The position numbers were made by a program, and so were the translations under genes. The notes under the pieces were generated by a model. It saw nothing but the letters and a program-made list of their open reading frames with translations, searched no databases and had not been told where the DNA came from. Positions 30,701 through 38,723 of a stretch of DNA of 64,000 nucleotides are shown here, piece after piece. The stretch's first letter is position 1. Every line of letters starts with the position of its first letter. Source of the DNA: Strix aluco (lineage: Eukaryota > Chordata > Aves > Strigiformes > Strigidae); NCBI RefSeq assembly GCF_031877795.1, contig NC_133938.1, positions 17,964,920 through 18,028,919 on the forward strand, written 5' to 3'.

Positions 30701-32893
30701 GATCAATATTATTTACCAGATCCTTAATTCACAAATGAGTGCATACACACGTTTCTAGAAAACAGCTGATTCTACCACTGTTTTATTATTTTCATGTATT
30801 CGAAGAAAAAGTCCCATTTTAAATTAAGCAACTCATTAATTGTGAGATCGTAACAAAAAACAATCAGCTCATGAAGGAGATTATGTGACAACTGCTTCTG
30901 ATAACAGGGATCTATCTCTTTCACACCCATGCACCTCTTCAAGGGCTACAGCAGATATAAAAAACTTCCTATAAAGCACTAGCACTATTTAATACAACTG
31001 CTTTTAGTTACTGACTAGAGTAATAACCAATTGCTTCTAACCAAACGTCTTAAAAGTAAACACCTCATTCAAGCTACTAGTGACCGTTCAGTAACTGATC
31101 ATTTCAGAAGTGGAGTAATAAAAATTTATAATTGGGGTCCATATATTCAACAAAGCCATTTGTTTTAGCTAAAAAGTAGATGGTACAGAAGTTGATCGCA
31201 AAAAAACTGTTACGAGTACTCACCAACCTCAATCTGATTGTGCCAAAAAATAACTTCTAATCCTTTCAATTGTAGAAAACATCCTATTAAAAGTTAAATT
31301 AATCCAAGTTTCACCCTTTCACACTAGTCCATTATTTCAGCCTAATCTATACATCCCATCTTAATTTTACTTTTTAGGTATTTCTGATGAGTCAAAAGAA
31401 CAAAAAAAAAAAAAAAACCAATCCCAAACATTTTAATCCAATGACTGCTCAGAAAAATATCTAAGACTTAAAGCCAAAATTGAAAATCAACATCTCTATT
31501 AATATTAAAGCCTCCAGAAAGAACATGTACACACAAGACTGTCAGATGTAAATTATGTTCAAAACACTACATAAAAGCTCTTTAAACTACTTTTCTTTTC
31601 ACTATTCCCAGCCAGCAGTTTCATATGACAAGACAAAACTGTTGACAAAGCACGTACAGTCATCTGACATTTGGCATTACGCAAAAGGGTAGCGACACAC
31701 TAAGCAAAAGGAAAAAAAATAAAATCCAGAAACCTGAAAGAATACTAGGTGTTTTGTTTCAGACTTTACCTTCACAAAACACTGTAAAAAATAAGTCTTC
31801 CTATCTCAATTTTAACTCATTTATCTAGACATATAGGCGGTACTCCTATGCTAAGCCAACTACACTGAAGGAAAATGCACGGCACGTGTGTAAGGGCCAT
31901 CCCAGCAAATAGCTCCCGAGTTGCAACGAGACTACTAAGAAGCACTCCCCAGATTCTAGGACAGGTTTAGCAGGAGCACTAGAGTCACTCCACTGTCCGC
32001 TCCATGGGCCTGCCTTCATTCCCGACTTGAAAGAAAACCTCCACACGTCTCCAAGGAAAAAAAGACTAATTCAGAGCCCGAGACCCGTTTGGCCACTGCC
32101 TAGAGCCAGTTCGGATTTAGGGTGGGAACCTAAAAGCTTGTTTTCAGGCCCCGATAACCTGGAGCCCAGCCAGGGAGCCGCCACCTCGGCTGCGAGGCGG
32201 CGCTGAGCGGGAGCGGCGGCCGGCCCCACGCTGCCCGGCGCCGGGCTGAGCGGCACCGGGGGCTGCGCGCCCGGGCGGGACCCGCCCACGGGCCCGGGAA
32301 GAAGGCGCCCGGCACCCGCCCGACGGCCCTACGGCACCGCGACACCCCGCACCGAGCGCGGCCCTCCCTCCGCCAGAGCCGCGCTCGGCGGCACCACGGC
32401 AAAGCTCTGCCGAGGCGGGAGCTCGGCCCGACAGGAAAACGGAATCAAGTCACAAATCGCCACGAAATCCCCTAAAACGCTCACTTCCTCTCGGAGCGCC
32501 ACCGATTAACAGCGACACGAAGAAGCGAGGCGGCGAGCTCAACCCCCCGCCGCTCCCGACCTCCAGCGGCCCCTCGGAGGCCGCTCGCCCGGGGGCCGCC
32601 CGGCCCGGCGCACACGGAGAAGCCTAGAGAGGCCCGGCCCCCCGCGGCCCTCCCCGGCCTCCTGCCACCCCGGGAGCCGCACACAGGCGGCCCTAAGACA
32701 CGGGAAACCGGAGAGGGGCCGGCTGCGCCGGGGACACTGGTTCCTCCCCGGCTGGCAGCAGGGGCAACGCGGCCATTTTCCCTCCTGTGCCGCGGACAGG
32801 GAGCGATGGCGGAGCCCCTCCCGCATCCACCTCCTCCGCACGGGCCCCTCCGAGCGCCCAGGCCGGCCTCCCGTACCGGCTCGTGGACGCCAT
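9584..32893 (-). CDS. GTF2B: GTF2B, transcription initiation factor IIB (complete, seven exons)
   Basis: Seven exons (32877-32893, 30226-30332, 19982-20115, 12462-12608, 12196-12325, 11299-11580, 9584-9717) sum to 951 bases: 316 codons plus TGA, the length of human TFIIB. All borders are GT-AG and all phases agree. TFIIB binds TBP-DNA and places RNA polymerase II at the start site. The N-terminal zinc ribbon has Cys15, His18, Cys34 and Cys37; the B-reader/linker follows ([12 protein letters not shown], with Ser65 in DPSRVGD), then two cyclin-like repeats from about residue 112 to the end (PVDKLPQL). The start ATG is at 32893-32891, 58 bases downstream of a TATA box. Against the human protein as I remember it there are only a few conservative changes, such as Gly for Cys in SNLGLPKQ. 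Confidence 0.97.
9718..11298 (-). other. GTF2B last intron
   Basis: The 1.58 kb intron separates the last two exons. I see no repeat or RNA gene in it. The overlapping frames at 10616-10889 lie on both strands of a slightly GC-richer patch and look random. Confidence 0.6.
11299..11580 (-). CDS. GTF2B: GTF2B exon: end of cyclin repeat 1 and most of repeat 2
   Basis: This largest exon (282 bases) encodes [14 protein letters not shown] through SAEKRTQK. It includes the [13 protein letters not shown] helix and the [15 protein letters not shown] helix of repeat 2, which contribute to TBP and BRE-DNA contacts. The acceptor is tttag and the donor gtaaaa. The open frame continues upstream and downstream into intron; those parts are not coding. 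Confidence 0.97.
12196..12325 (-). CDS. GTF2B: GTF2B exon: cyclin repeat 1
   Basis: The 130-base exon encodes [13 protein letters not shown] through QEGVPRTFK plus one base of the next codon. The [10 protein letters not shown] helix is diagnostic of TFIIB/cyclin repeats. It is separated from the preceding exon by an intron of only 136 bases (12326-12461). Confidence 0.96.
12462..12608 (-). CDS. GTF2B: GTF2B exon: linker and start of cyclin repeat 1
   Basis: The exon is 49 codons in phase 0, [15 protein letters not shown] through INLPRNIV. The acceptor is ttttcag and the donor gtaagt. The [20 protein letters not shown] segment leads into the first cyclin fold. Confidence 0.96.
12609..19981 (-). 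other. GTF2B 7.4 kb intron
   Basis: The intron holds one recognisable repeat, the LTR fragment at 15105-15847, and a G-run cluster at 17486-17508. The rest is AT-rich, unassigned sequence. None of the short open frames matches a domain I know. Confidence 0.6.
15105..15847 (-). mobile_element. Truncated avian LTR fragment with internal about 50-base repeats
   Basis: Read on the - strand it starts TGTATTGGGTTTGC and contains the run of CTGGAGCAG-type units known from a second, longer avian LTR family (assignment from memory, ERVL-like). The units recur on the + strand as CTCCAGCATGGG at about 15270, 15318, 15370 and 15423, a spacing of 48-53 bases. The 3' part with the expected polyadenylation region is missing; similarity stops near 15105. 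The repeat units keep several frames open on both strands (up to 148 codons), but these are not genes. Confidence 0.7.
19982..20115 (-). CDS. GTF2B: GTF2B exon: B-reader and B-linker
   Basis: The exon runs from acceptor ctcag to donor gtaaca and encodes (G)[13 protein letters not shown] through DLSTMIGK. The charged [12 protein letters not shown] stretch is the B-reader, which enters the polymerase active-site cleft. Ser65 (DPSRVGD) is a known phosphorylation site in the human protein. Confidence 0.96.
24060..24222 (-). mobile_element. CR1 LINE fragment (degenerate)
   Basis: The + strand follows the antisense of the CR1 3' region: GCTCTCAGC..CTCCTCGTATGG, ATGCTCCAGTCC, CCAGAGTTAGACACATTACT and CTCCAGGT occur in the order seen in CR1 elements. 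Many substitutions show it is old. The CR1 3' end with its short terminal repeats is not present. Confidence 0.75.
25321..25366. repeat. Perfect 23-base tandem duplication
   Basis: The 23-base unit starting ATCTAAAGTC occurs twice head to tail (25321-25343, 25344-25366) without a mismatch. It lies 54 bases left of LTR copy 1. The identity suggests a recent slippage or repair event. Confidence 0.9.
25421..26014 (-). mobile_element. Solo LTR of an avian endogenous retrovirus, copy 1
   Basis: Read on the - strand it begins TGTCCTG and ends CCACCACA (TG...CA ends). It matches from memory the widespread bird LTR family that starts TGTCCTGGTTT. A perfect 5-base target duplication AGCTG flanks it (25416-25420 and 26015-26019); 5-base duplications fit ERVL-type elements. 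No internal gag/pol/env sequence adjoins it, so it is a solo LTR. Its TATA region and polyadenylation hexamer (ATTAGA instead of ATTAAA) are both mutated. It lies in sense orientation within a GTF2B intron. Confidence 0.85.
28853..29411 (-). mobile_element. Solo LTR of the same family, copy 2
   Basis: Same ends and internal order as copy 1: polypurine-like U3 edge, TATA-like TATATGAA at 29168-29161, ATTAAA signal at 28988-28983. The flanking pentamers CATGT and TATGT (28848-28852, 29412-29416) look like a target duplication with one change. No internal retroviral region is present. It is also in sense with GTF2B and, unlike copy 1, keeps its polyadenylation hexamer. Confidence 0.85.
30226..30332 (-). 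CDS. GTF2B: GTF2B exon: zinc ribbon
   Basis: The acceptor is ccttag and the donor gtaagt. The exon encodes [15 protein letters not shown] through [12 protein letters not shown], i.e. the C-x2-H...C-x2-C zinc ribbon that contacts the RNA polymerase II dock. It has no Met of its own and was found by searching for the ribbon motif. Intron 1 before it is about 2.5 kb. Confidence 0.96.
30333..32876 (-). other. GTF2B first intron
   Basis: The 2.5 kb intron is AT-rich on its left and merges into the CpG island from about 32120. Only homopolymer A runs (for example 31401-31417) were noticed; no exon or repeat was recognised. Confidence 0.6.
32877..32893 (-). CDS. GTF2B: GTF2B first coding exon (MASTSR)
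   Basis: The 17 coding bases run from ATG to CG, followed by donor gtacgg. The split Arg codon is finished by the first T of the next exon, giving MASTSR-LDVLP, the known TFIIB N-terminus. The exon continues upstream as 5'UTR to an inferred start near 32928. The frame reading on into the intron is not coding. Confidence 0.93.
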
Positions 32894-32951
32894 CTTGCCG
32901 CCCTCCTGCCGCAGCGCTCGTGGGAAGTCAGGCGGCGCCGCGACGCTCCGC

Positions 32952-32958
32952 TTATATA
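32952..32958 (-). promoter_or_regulatory. GTF2B: TATA box of GTF2B
   Basis: The - strand reads TATATAA from 32958 to 32952. An A at 32928 lies 30 bases downstream, the usual spacing to a start site, which would give a 5'UTR of about 35 bases before the ATG at 32893. No good BREd element follows and only a weak BREu match precedes it. The start site is inferred. Confidence 0.7.
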
Positions 32959-32969
32959 GCGGCAGCGGT

Positions 32970-32977
32970 GGGCGGGG
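32970..32977 (+). promoter_or_regulatory. GC box (Sp1/KLF-type) upstream of the GTF2B TATA box
   Basis: GGGCGGGG on the + strand sits 12 bases upstream of the TATA box as read on the - strand. A GC box beside a TATA box is a common strong-promoter arrangement. Binding is inferred from motif only. Confidence 0.5.
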
Positions 32978-35619
32978 CCCGCCGAGCGCTCGCTACGGGT
33001 CGCGGCGAGGGGACAAACAGAGGCGCAGCGGCAGGGCCCGCCCTTCCGCCACGGCCGCGCGTGTGTCCCGTTGCTCCCCCCCGTGCCGCGGGAGGCCGAG
33101 GGCCCGGCTTGCTTACGGGCAGGCCTCGGCCACCCGAGGGAGGGGTGAGCAGGGGGGGCAGCCTGTGGCCGGGGCCCCCGGCACCGGGGTCTATTTAAGG
33201 ACCAAAATCCCGCCCTAATAAATCGAAGGGTGCCGGTTACTCCGGGGCTGTGGCCTCGGAAAGCCCCTGGCACTTCAACCGCCAGCACCGTGGGAGGCTG
33301 GGCTGGGGCCGCCCCCTCGGGCGAGCGCGGCCCGAGGCGCAGGCAGGAGCGGGAGCAGCACGGCCACTGCTGCCGCCAGACCCCCTGCGGACACCCCGCC
33401 GGGCGGCTCTCGCCGTGCTGCCCCGCGCCGCCACAGCAGGGCTCCCCGCCGGCGTGCTCTGGGCCAGCCCTGTCTGGGCTCACCCCAGCAGCTCGGTGGA
33501 ATACCGCAGGAAACGAGCCGAAGCAAAACTGCCGGAGTTTGCACAGAAGTGTCTGGGGCACAGCGCGTTCTTGGCTCTGGAACTGAGACCAAGCAGAGAC
33601 CAATTTCCAGAAAAGGGAGGAAAAGACAAGTTTAGTTCCCCCCCCCTCACTGGCATCATCTGCTACAGCTGTTCTGATTTGCCCCTCGGCTGATTCGACC
33701 ATGAGAAAAACCTGGCGCTCCTGCAGGACCCGCAGGTGTGACTCAGGGAAGCCCCTGGCAAAGGGGCCACGCACAGACGCTCAGCCTGACTCGAGCAGCC
33801 ACACACACACACGCCCGCTGGTCACCCTGCCCGGCGGGATCCGCTCCCCTTCTGCCTCTCCCCCTCACACCCGCCTTGGCACCAAACATCAGGCCACGGA
33901 GAAGGAGAAACCCACAAGAACTGTGCAAAACCAAAGCCCTCCAGCACTGACTCCAGTCCAGACTAATTCCTCAAGAAATTATCCATATGCAAAATTAGTC
34001 TGTATATTGAGCAACCACAGGTTTTCAAGCCCACGCTGTCAAACAGTGGGGGAAAAAAACTATTCCTTTGTTTTGAGCCTCTCCTCACTGATAAAGAGAG
34101 GGATGAATAGGACAGGAGGGTCTACAGATTTTGGAAAGTACCATTATTTCAGTGCTTTAAAGGGATCAGTATTGACGTCTCTGAACAGTTGTAAATTGGC
34201 TATCTATTAATCAGATACAAAGGACTGTTCACACCACTTAAGACCATGTCTCCACTATATAACAAGAATATTTTTCAATTTGCTAGTTCAAAGAAGGAAA
34301 TTCATGGGGCTTGAAAAGTTCTCTTAATACTTGCTAATATTGAGCCAAATTCATTCATCACACAACTTCTAAACACTCTTCTGCTGACTGAAATGCTGTG
34401 CGCTGGTTGAAAACGAGCTAGTTTGAACTTGCCAACACATTCCTCAGATTTAAAATATATATACACCTTTTGGAATAAAAGAAAGCTGAACTATTAGAAG
34501 ATACAGATGCCAAGATACAAACTTAAAGCTTCTCTTTTTCCTTTTGCAATGCCCTTTTTCACAAATAGCTCAATAAACCACAAATAGCTCAAAAGATGAA
34601 ACAGTAACCAAAAAAAAAAAAAATCACTGTAACTGTCACTGTGAATACAGCATGCGATATTAAGTGAAATGTGTATGTAGCAGTGTCTGCAACAGATGTG
34701 CCCCATCAGCACTATCAGTCCCATCAAGCTTTCCAGGTTTGTCCTGGTTTCTCATATAATCTGTTTTATGAAAGAGATCTTCTGCTGGCAATCACTGTCA
34801 ATAGTGGGTCCCTCCTGACCCTATTCTCATTAACTAGAATTGAAAGAGTTTAATTTCCACCACAGAAAGACAATCATTTTCAGAAATGTTGCAAAAAATA
34901 TGATAGATCCTATCTCAGCATTTCTTTATTCCCTGTCTGCCGCAATTTTTCCAAGCGCTTTGTCCACAAGCAGCAGAAAAGTGGTTGATGTGGCAGATGG
35001 GAATACCACTATTAGCAGTCTCTGTCAACAACAGATCATTTTAACAACTTACAGAAAGTTCACCTTGCTGTCCCCAGCTGTATCTGTTCTTTCTGTGTAG
35101 TTACAACAGTAATCCTATTTTAAAACTTACTTAACTGGTCATTCTGGCGTTTCTTAAAATTTCACCCGAAGTATTTCATGCTAGCTAGTCAGTAATAAAA
35201 ATCTGTAATTAAATTGCAATTCTTACATTGCTAATGTTACCAGCATCATTTCAACAATAATGCAAGGGGATATTCAGATGCCTTTGCAAACACAATGAAT
35301 AGTACATTAATGAAAACAAGTCAGTGGTTCTTACTTGTATGTCTAAAGGTCCTTTGTAATGGTTTGTTGATTTAGCCAACAGTCATTTTGTTAAAATAGC
35401 AGATGTCAGTCAAATGCCTTAAAGGAGCAAATGAAGGAAACAGTAAATAGCCAGGGCAGCTGAATTATGCTTGGTACGTTTATTCATCTCTGTGCTGCAT
35501 CTTATGTGTTCAGACATTTGATGAAATAAAAAGATTATCACACTGCAGCACCTGGACAAAATAGGAAAAAAATACATTTAAACTACTCAAGTCTAATACA
35601 AAGGGTCCTATAATGTGAG

Positions 35620-36217
35620 GGTCGTGGTTTAACCCCAGACGGCAACTAAGCACCACACAGCCGCTCACTCACTTCCCCACCACCACCCCAGTGGATGGGG
35701 GGTGAATTGGAAGGGTAAAAGTGAGAAAGAAACTTGTGGGTTGAAATAAAAACAGTTTAATAATTAAAGAAGAAATAATAACTTTTAAAGTTGTAAGGAA
35801 AAAAGAAAAAAATATCAAAAGAGAGATGAAAATAAAACCCAAGAGAGACAAGTGATGCAAATAAAAACAATTGCTCGCCACCAGCCGCCCACTGCTCAGC
35901 CAGTCCCTGAGCAACGGCCCCCCTTTCAACCTCCCCCCGTTTTATTGCTGAGCATGATATCACACAGTATGGAATATTCCTCTGCTCAGTGGGGGTCAGC
36001 TGTCCCAGCTGTGTCCCCTCCCAACTTTTTGTTCACCTCCAACCTACTCGCTGTCTGAGCAGTCTGAGGGGCAGAAAAGGCCCTGACACTGTAAGCACTG
36101 CTCAGCAGTCACAAAAACATGGGTGTTATCAACACTGTTTCCAGCACAAACCCAAACCATAGCTCCATACTAGCTACTATGAAGAAAATTAACTCTATCC
36201 CAGCCAAAACCAGTACA
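35620..36217 (-). mobile_element. Solo LTR of the same family, copy 3
   Basis: This copy lies between GTF2B and KYAT3, about 2.7 kb upstream of the GTF2B start site. Its - strand starts TGTACTGG and keeps the family order, with ATTAAA at 35761-35756. The left end reads GG instead of TG and the flanking pentamers match poorly (GTGAG, ACGAG), suggesting an older insertion. No internal retroviral sequence is seen. Confidence 0.82.
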
Positions 36218-37954
36218 CACGAGTAAGGCTCTGCACCTATACAAAATGCAGAGCTACCTTTAAACATTGGCCACCTGTGTGTCCCAGATCAAATTTGGTG
36301 CTTTAGTGGGTGAGTTATTAGCATACTAATGAGATATTTGAAAGAGTCAAACATAACGATGGAAAAAATATTTTGCTGTAGTTTTCTTAACTTCCTCTTC
36401 AGCCCTGCATATCATTTTTCTTTCATGCACACTCTAGACTGATTTCACACAGGGTGTCCCATTTACCAATGAGAGCAATAGAAGCGTGTTACATCAAGTC
36501 TTTTGGAAGCACTGAGGTGCTTTTTTTAAAAAAAAAAAGAGCATGAAAACATTGTAAAGAGAGGTGGATAGAAGAACCCTTAATACCTTATTACTGTTGT
36601 GAGATCCCATAACCCAATTATGTATGTGCTCACCTGCTAACAACCCAGCTATCTCTGGGAAATCTTAGACTGTAGAAAGAGGGTTTTAAAAAAAATACTT
36701 AGAGAATTGTACTCTGTAGCTGTTATCTCCCAGAGAAGCATGATGCAATGATCTTTAAAAACCTTTTATATATAACACTGATGAAAATAATATTACTTGC
36801 GCAAGGTTTAATTGCATTAAGAAGGACCTGTTCCAAGGACAAGAAACGAAAATTCAAATATTTTATTTTGTATCATTTCAGAGGCTTAAGAAATTAGAAA
36901 ATTTTGATTCATATAAATCACACAAACATTTCATAGAAACCTATGTTTTTACCATGTATTTATGCTAGAAAAATTTGCTTAATTTTATAAAATTCACTTT
37001 TCAATTAAAGCAGCAGACTACTTTACATTTTCCTTTCCCTCTTAGCTCCTGCAACAGCACAGCTCCTGAGTGCAACTTACATAAACAGATTTTAAACTCC
37101 TTGTAAAATAGAGTGTAGATTTCACAGAAATTTAGTATCTTTAAAAAATAGTTCCTCTTGGAATTTAATGTAGGAATTCCCACATGAAATTCATGCTGAA
37201 ATTTCAGGTAAGTCATTTTAATTACTAAATTGATTTCTCTACACGAAGACTGCACACCACCTTAAAAATACCAGGCAACCATCTTCTGGCAAGATGCGGG
37301 GAATAGCAGTGCAAGACAGCTACAAAGACTATGGAAGTCCCAGCTACTGGACTCCCAAAAGCCCATGACCAAGTACTAATGAAAAAGCCTAGCAGCTGTT
37401 CTCACAGTCTAGTTTCTATGCTTTTTTTTAGGCCCTGGCCATGGCCAGTCTGATGGAATTCAGTTAAGATTCCAGCTGTGTGATCACAGAATGAGTAAAA
37501 CACCTGCAAAACTAGTTACTGAATTTGTTCAGGCTTTCCACTATAAGGCCTGTGAGAAGAATACAGAAACAACATGGAGAACATAACACACAGCCTTAAA
37601 AGGTTACCTACCTGGATAGCTTCTGATAGTGGGAAACCCACCCACAGATGAAAAGATCTCAGAGAAAACTGATATAGGAAGCAACTAGAAAGGAATTTTC
37701 CATACTGATCTCTTTTGAAACAGCCCTTTATCAACTGAGCTTGAAACAAAGTTAGTTGAGCTCTGTAGCACAGTATTAGGCCCATCTCTGTGGTGCCCCT
37801 AAGTCTAACGAGTTTGAAATAAGTTTGGTGTGAAGTTACCAAAGTTGTGAACATGGTAAGAAAAAGGATGACAGGATTAATTATGTCACAGTACATCTGA
37901 TTGTGAAGGACCCTCTAAAGTAAAGTCTTCTATTTTGCTTTGTAGATTCATCCA

Positions 37955-37974
37955 TGTAATAAATAAATAAATAG
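37955..37974. repeat. Short AAAT microsatellite
   Basis: About four AAAT/AATA units in intergenic sequence. Simple repeat with no other feature. Confidence 0.7.
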
Positions 37975-38359
37975 GTAGATGTGATCAAATAGAATTCCTA
38001 TTCTAGATGCCACTGTTATAATTTTATTGAGGACTGAATACTTTCAGAACAGCACACATGACTATTGTGGGAAAATAAAATAGTAATTATGCAACTTAGC
38101 ACTTTTCAATCTTGCCTATAGTATAAACACTGTACTGATTTCATTCAATCATTTATTTAAACTGATGCAATTTGTGCATGGACATGGTAGGCAGGTATGT
38201 ATGTAGAAATTCACTGCAATTATCTAATATAAGGCATATCTTAATTTTCCTCCACTGCAGGCTATTGGGTTTCATAAACCACGATGTTTAAGTCTCGCCC
38301 CTAGTTCTTATACTATCTCATACCAAAAACTTCCTCCCACGTCTTTCTTGTAAGTTTTA

Positions 38360-38660
38360 AAATACCTATATCATCTATTTATTTTACAGAGAGTCCTACA
38401 AATCTTGTCTTTCAGTAAAACAAGTGAATCCAATAGATCTTTTTTAGGAAAAAAGTAAATTATTTTGAAAAGACTGAAAATAACCTGAGTAGCATTACAC
38501 ATATTTCAGTAAATCACTGTTTTAACCTCAGCAGGTGGCAGCACAAAGTTATTTACCATATCATATTAATTCTGTACTGTATTAAGTAATTTGTTCTCAA
38601 ATTCGCAATTAAAAAACCTACTATTAGATAATTATACTGGATGGAAAGTTAATAAGAAAA
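38360..38660 (-). other. KYAT3: KYAT3 3' untranslated region (end uncertain)
   Basis: An AATAAA on the - strand at 38383-38378 lies about 280 bases after the stop and would end the mRNA near 38360. Other hexamers further on could give longer forms. No coding potential was seen. Confidence 0.4.
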
Positions 38661-38723
38661 TCAGGCTGTCTGTTTATTCCAGTTCTTCAGGATCACTTCA
38701 GCTGCATCTAGTGTGCTGTCCTT
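38661..38723 (-). CDS. KYAT3: KYAT3 last coding exon and stop
   Basis: 20 codons, [20 protein letters not shown], and TGA at 38663-38661. KDSTLDAAE is the known KYAT3 C-terminal motif. Acceptor ttgcag. Confidence 0.95.
   Translation of the reverse strand, partial: KDSTLDAAEVILKNWNKQTA

Larger units (their letters stand above)
32120..33480. promoter_or_regulatory. CpG island at the GTF2B promoter
   Basis: CpG density and GC content rise sharply from about 32120 and fall again near 33480, in contrast with AT-rich flanks. The island covers the GTF2B start site, first exon and the beginning of intron 1. Long open frames in several phases here result from GC richness. The edges are judged by eye. 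Confidence 0.85.
33480..38359. other. GTF2B-KYAT3 intergenic region
   Basis: About 5 kb between the GTF2B CpG island and the inferred 3' end of KYAT3. It contains solo LTR copy 3 (35620-36217), an imperfect 18-base direct repeat near 34560-34592, and A/T homopolymer runs. The 126-codon frame at 37516-37896 (-) has no recognisable domain. No RNA gene was seen. Confidence 0.55.

Noticed and set aside
32539-33774. 411-codon open frame on the - strand across the GTF2B promoter
   Set aside because: It crosses the TATA box, 5'UTR and first GTF2B exon in another frame, lies in a CpG island with open frames in several phases, is rich in Arg/Gly/Pro/Ala and has no domain I recognise. Base composition explains it.
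33701-34210. 169-codon frame on the + strand just outside the GTF2B island
   Set aside because: Its first part is GC-biased and its second AT-rich low-complexity; no domain and no support for splicing.
34737-34760. TGTCCTGGTTTCTC resembling an LTR start
   Set aside because: Similarity to the LTR family stops after about 12 bases; no further family sequence follows.
37516-37896. 126-codon frame on the - strand downstream of KYAT3
   Set aside because: No known motif, no splice sites joining it to KYAT3, and length is within chance expectation for 64 kb.
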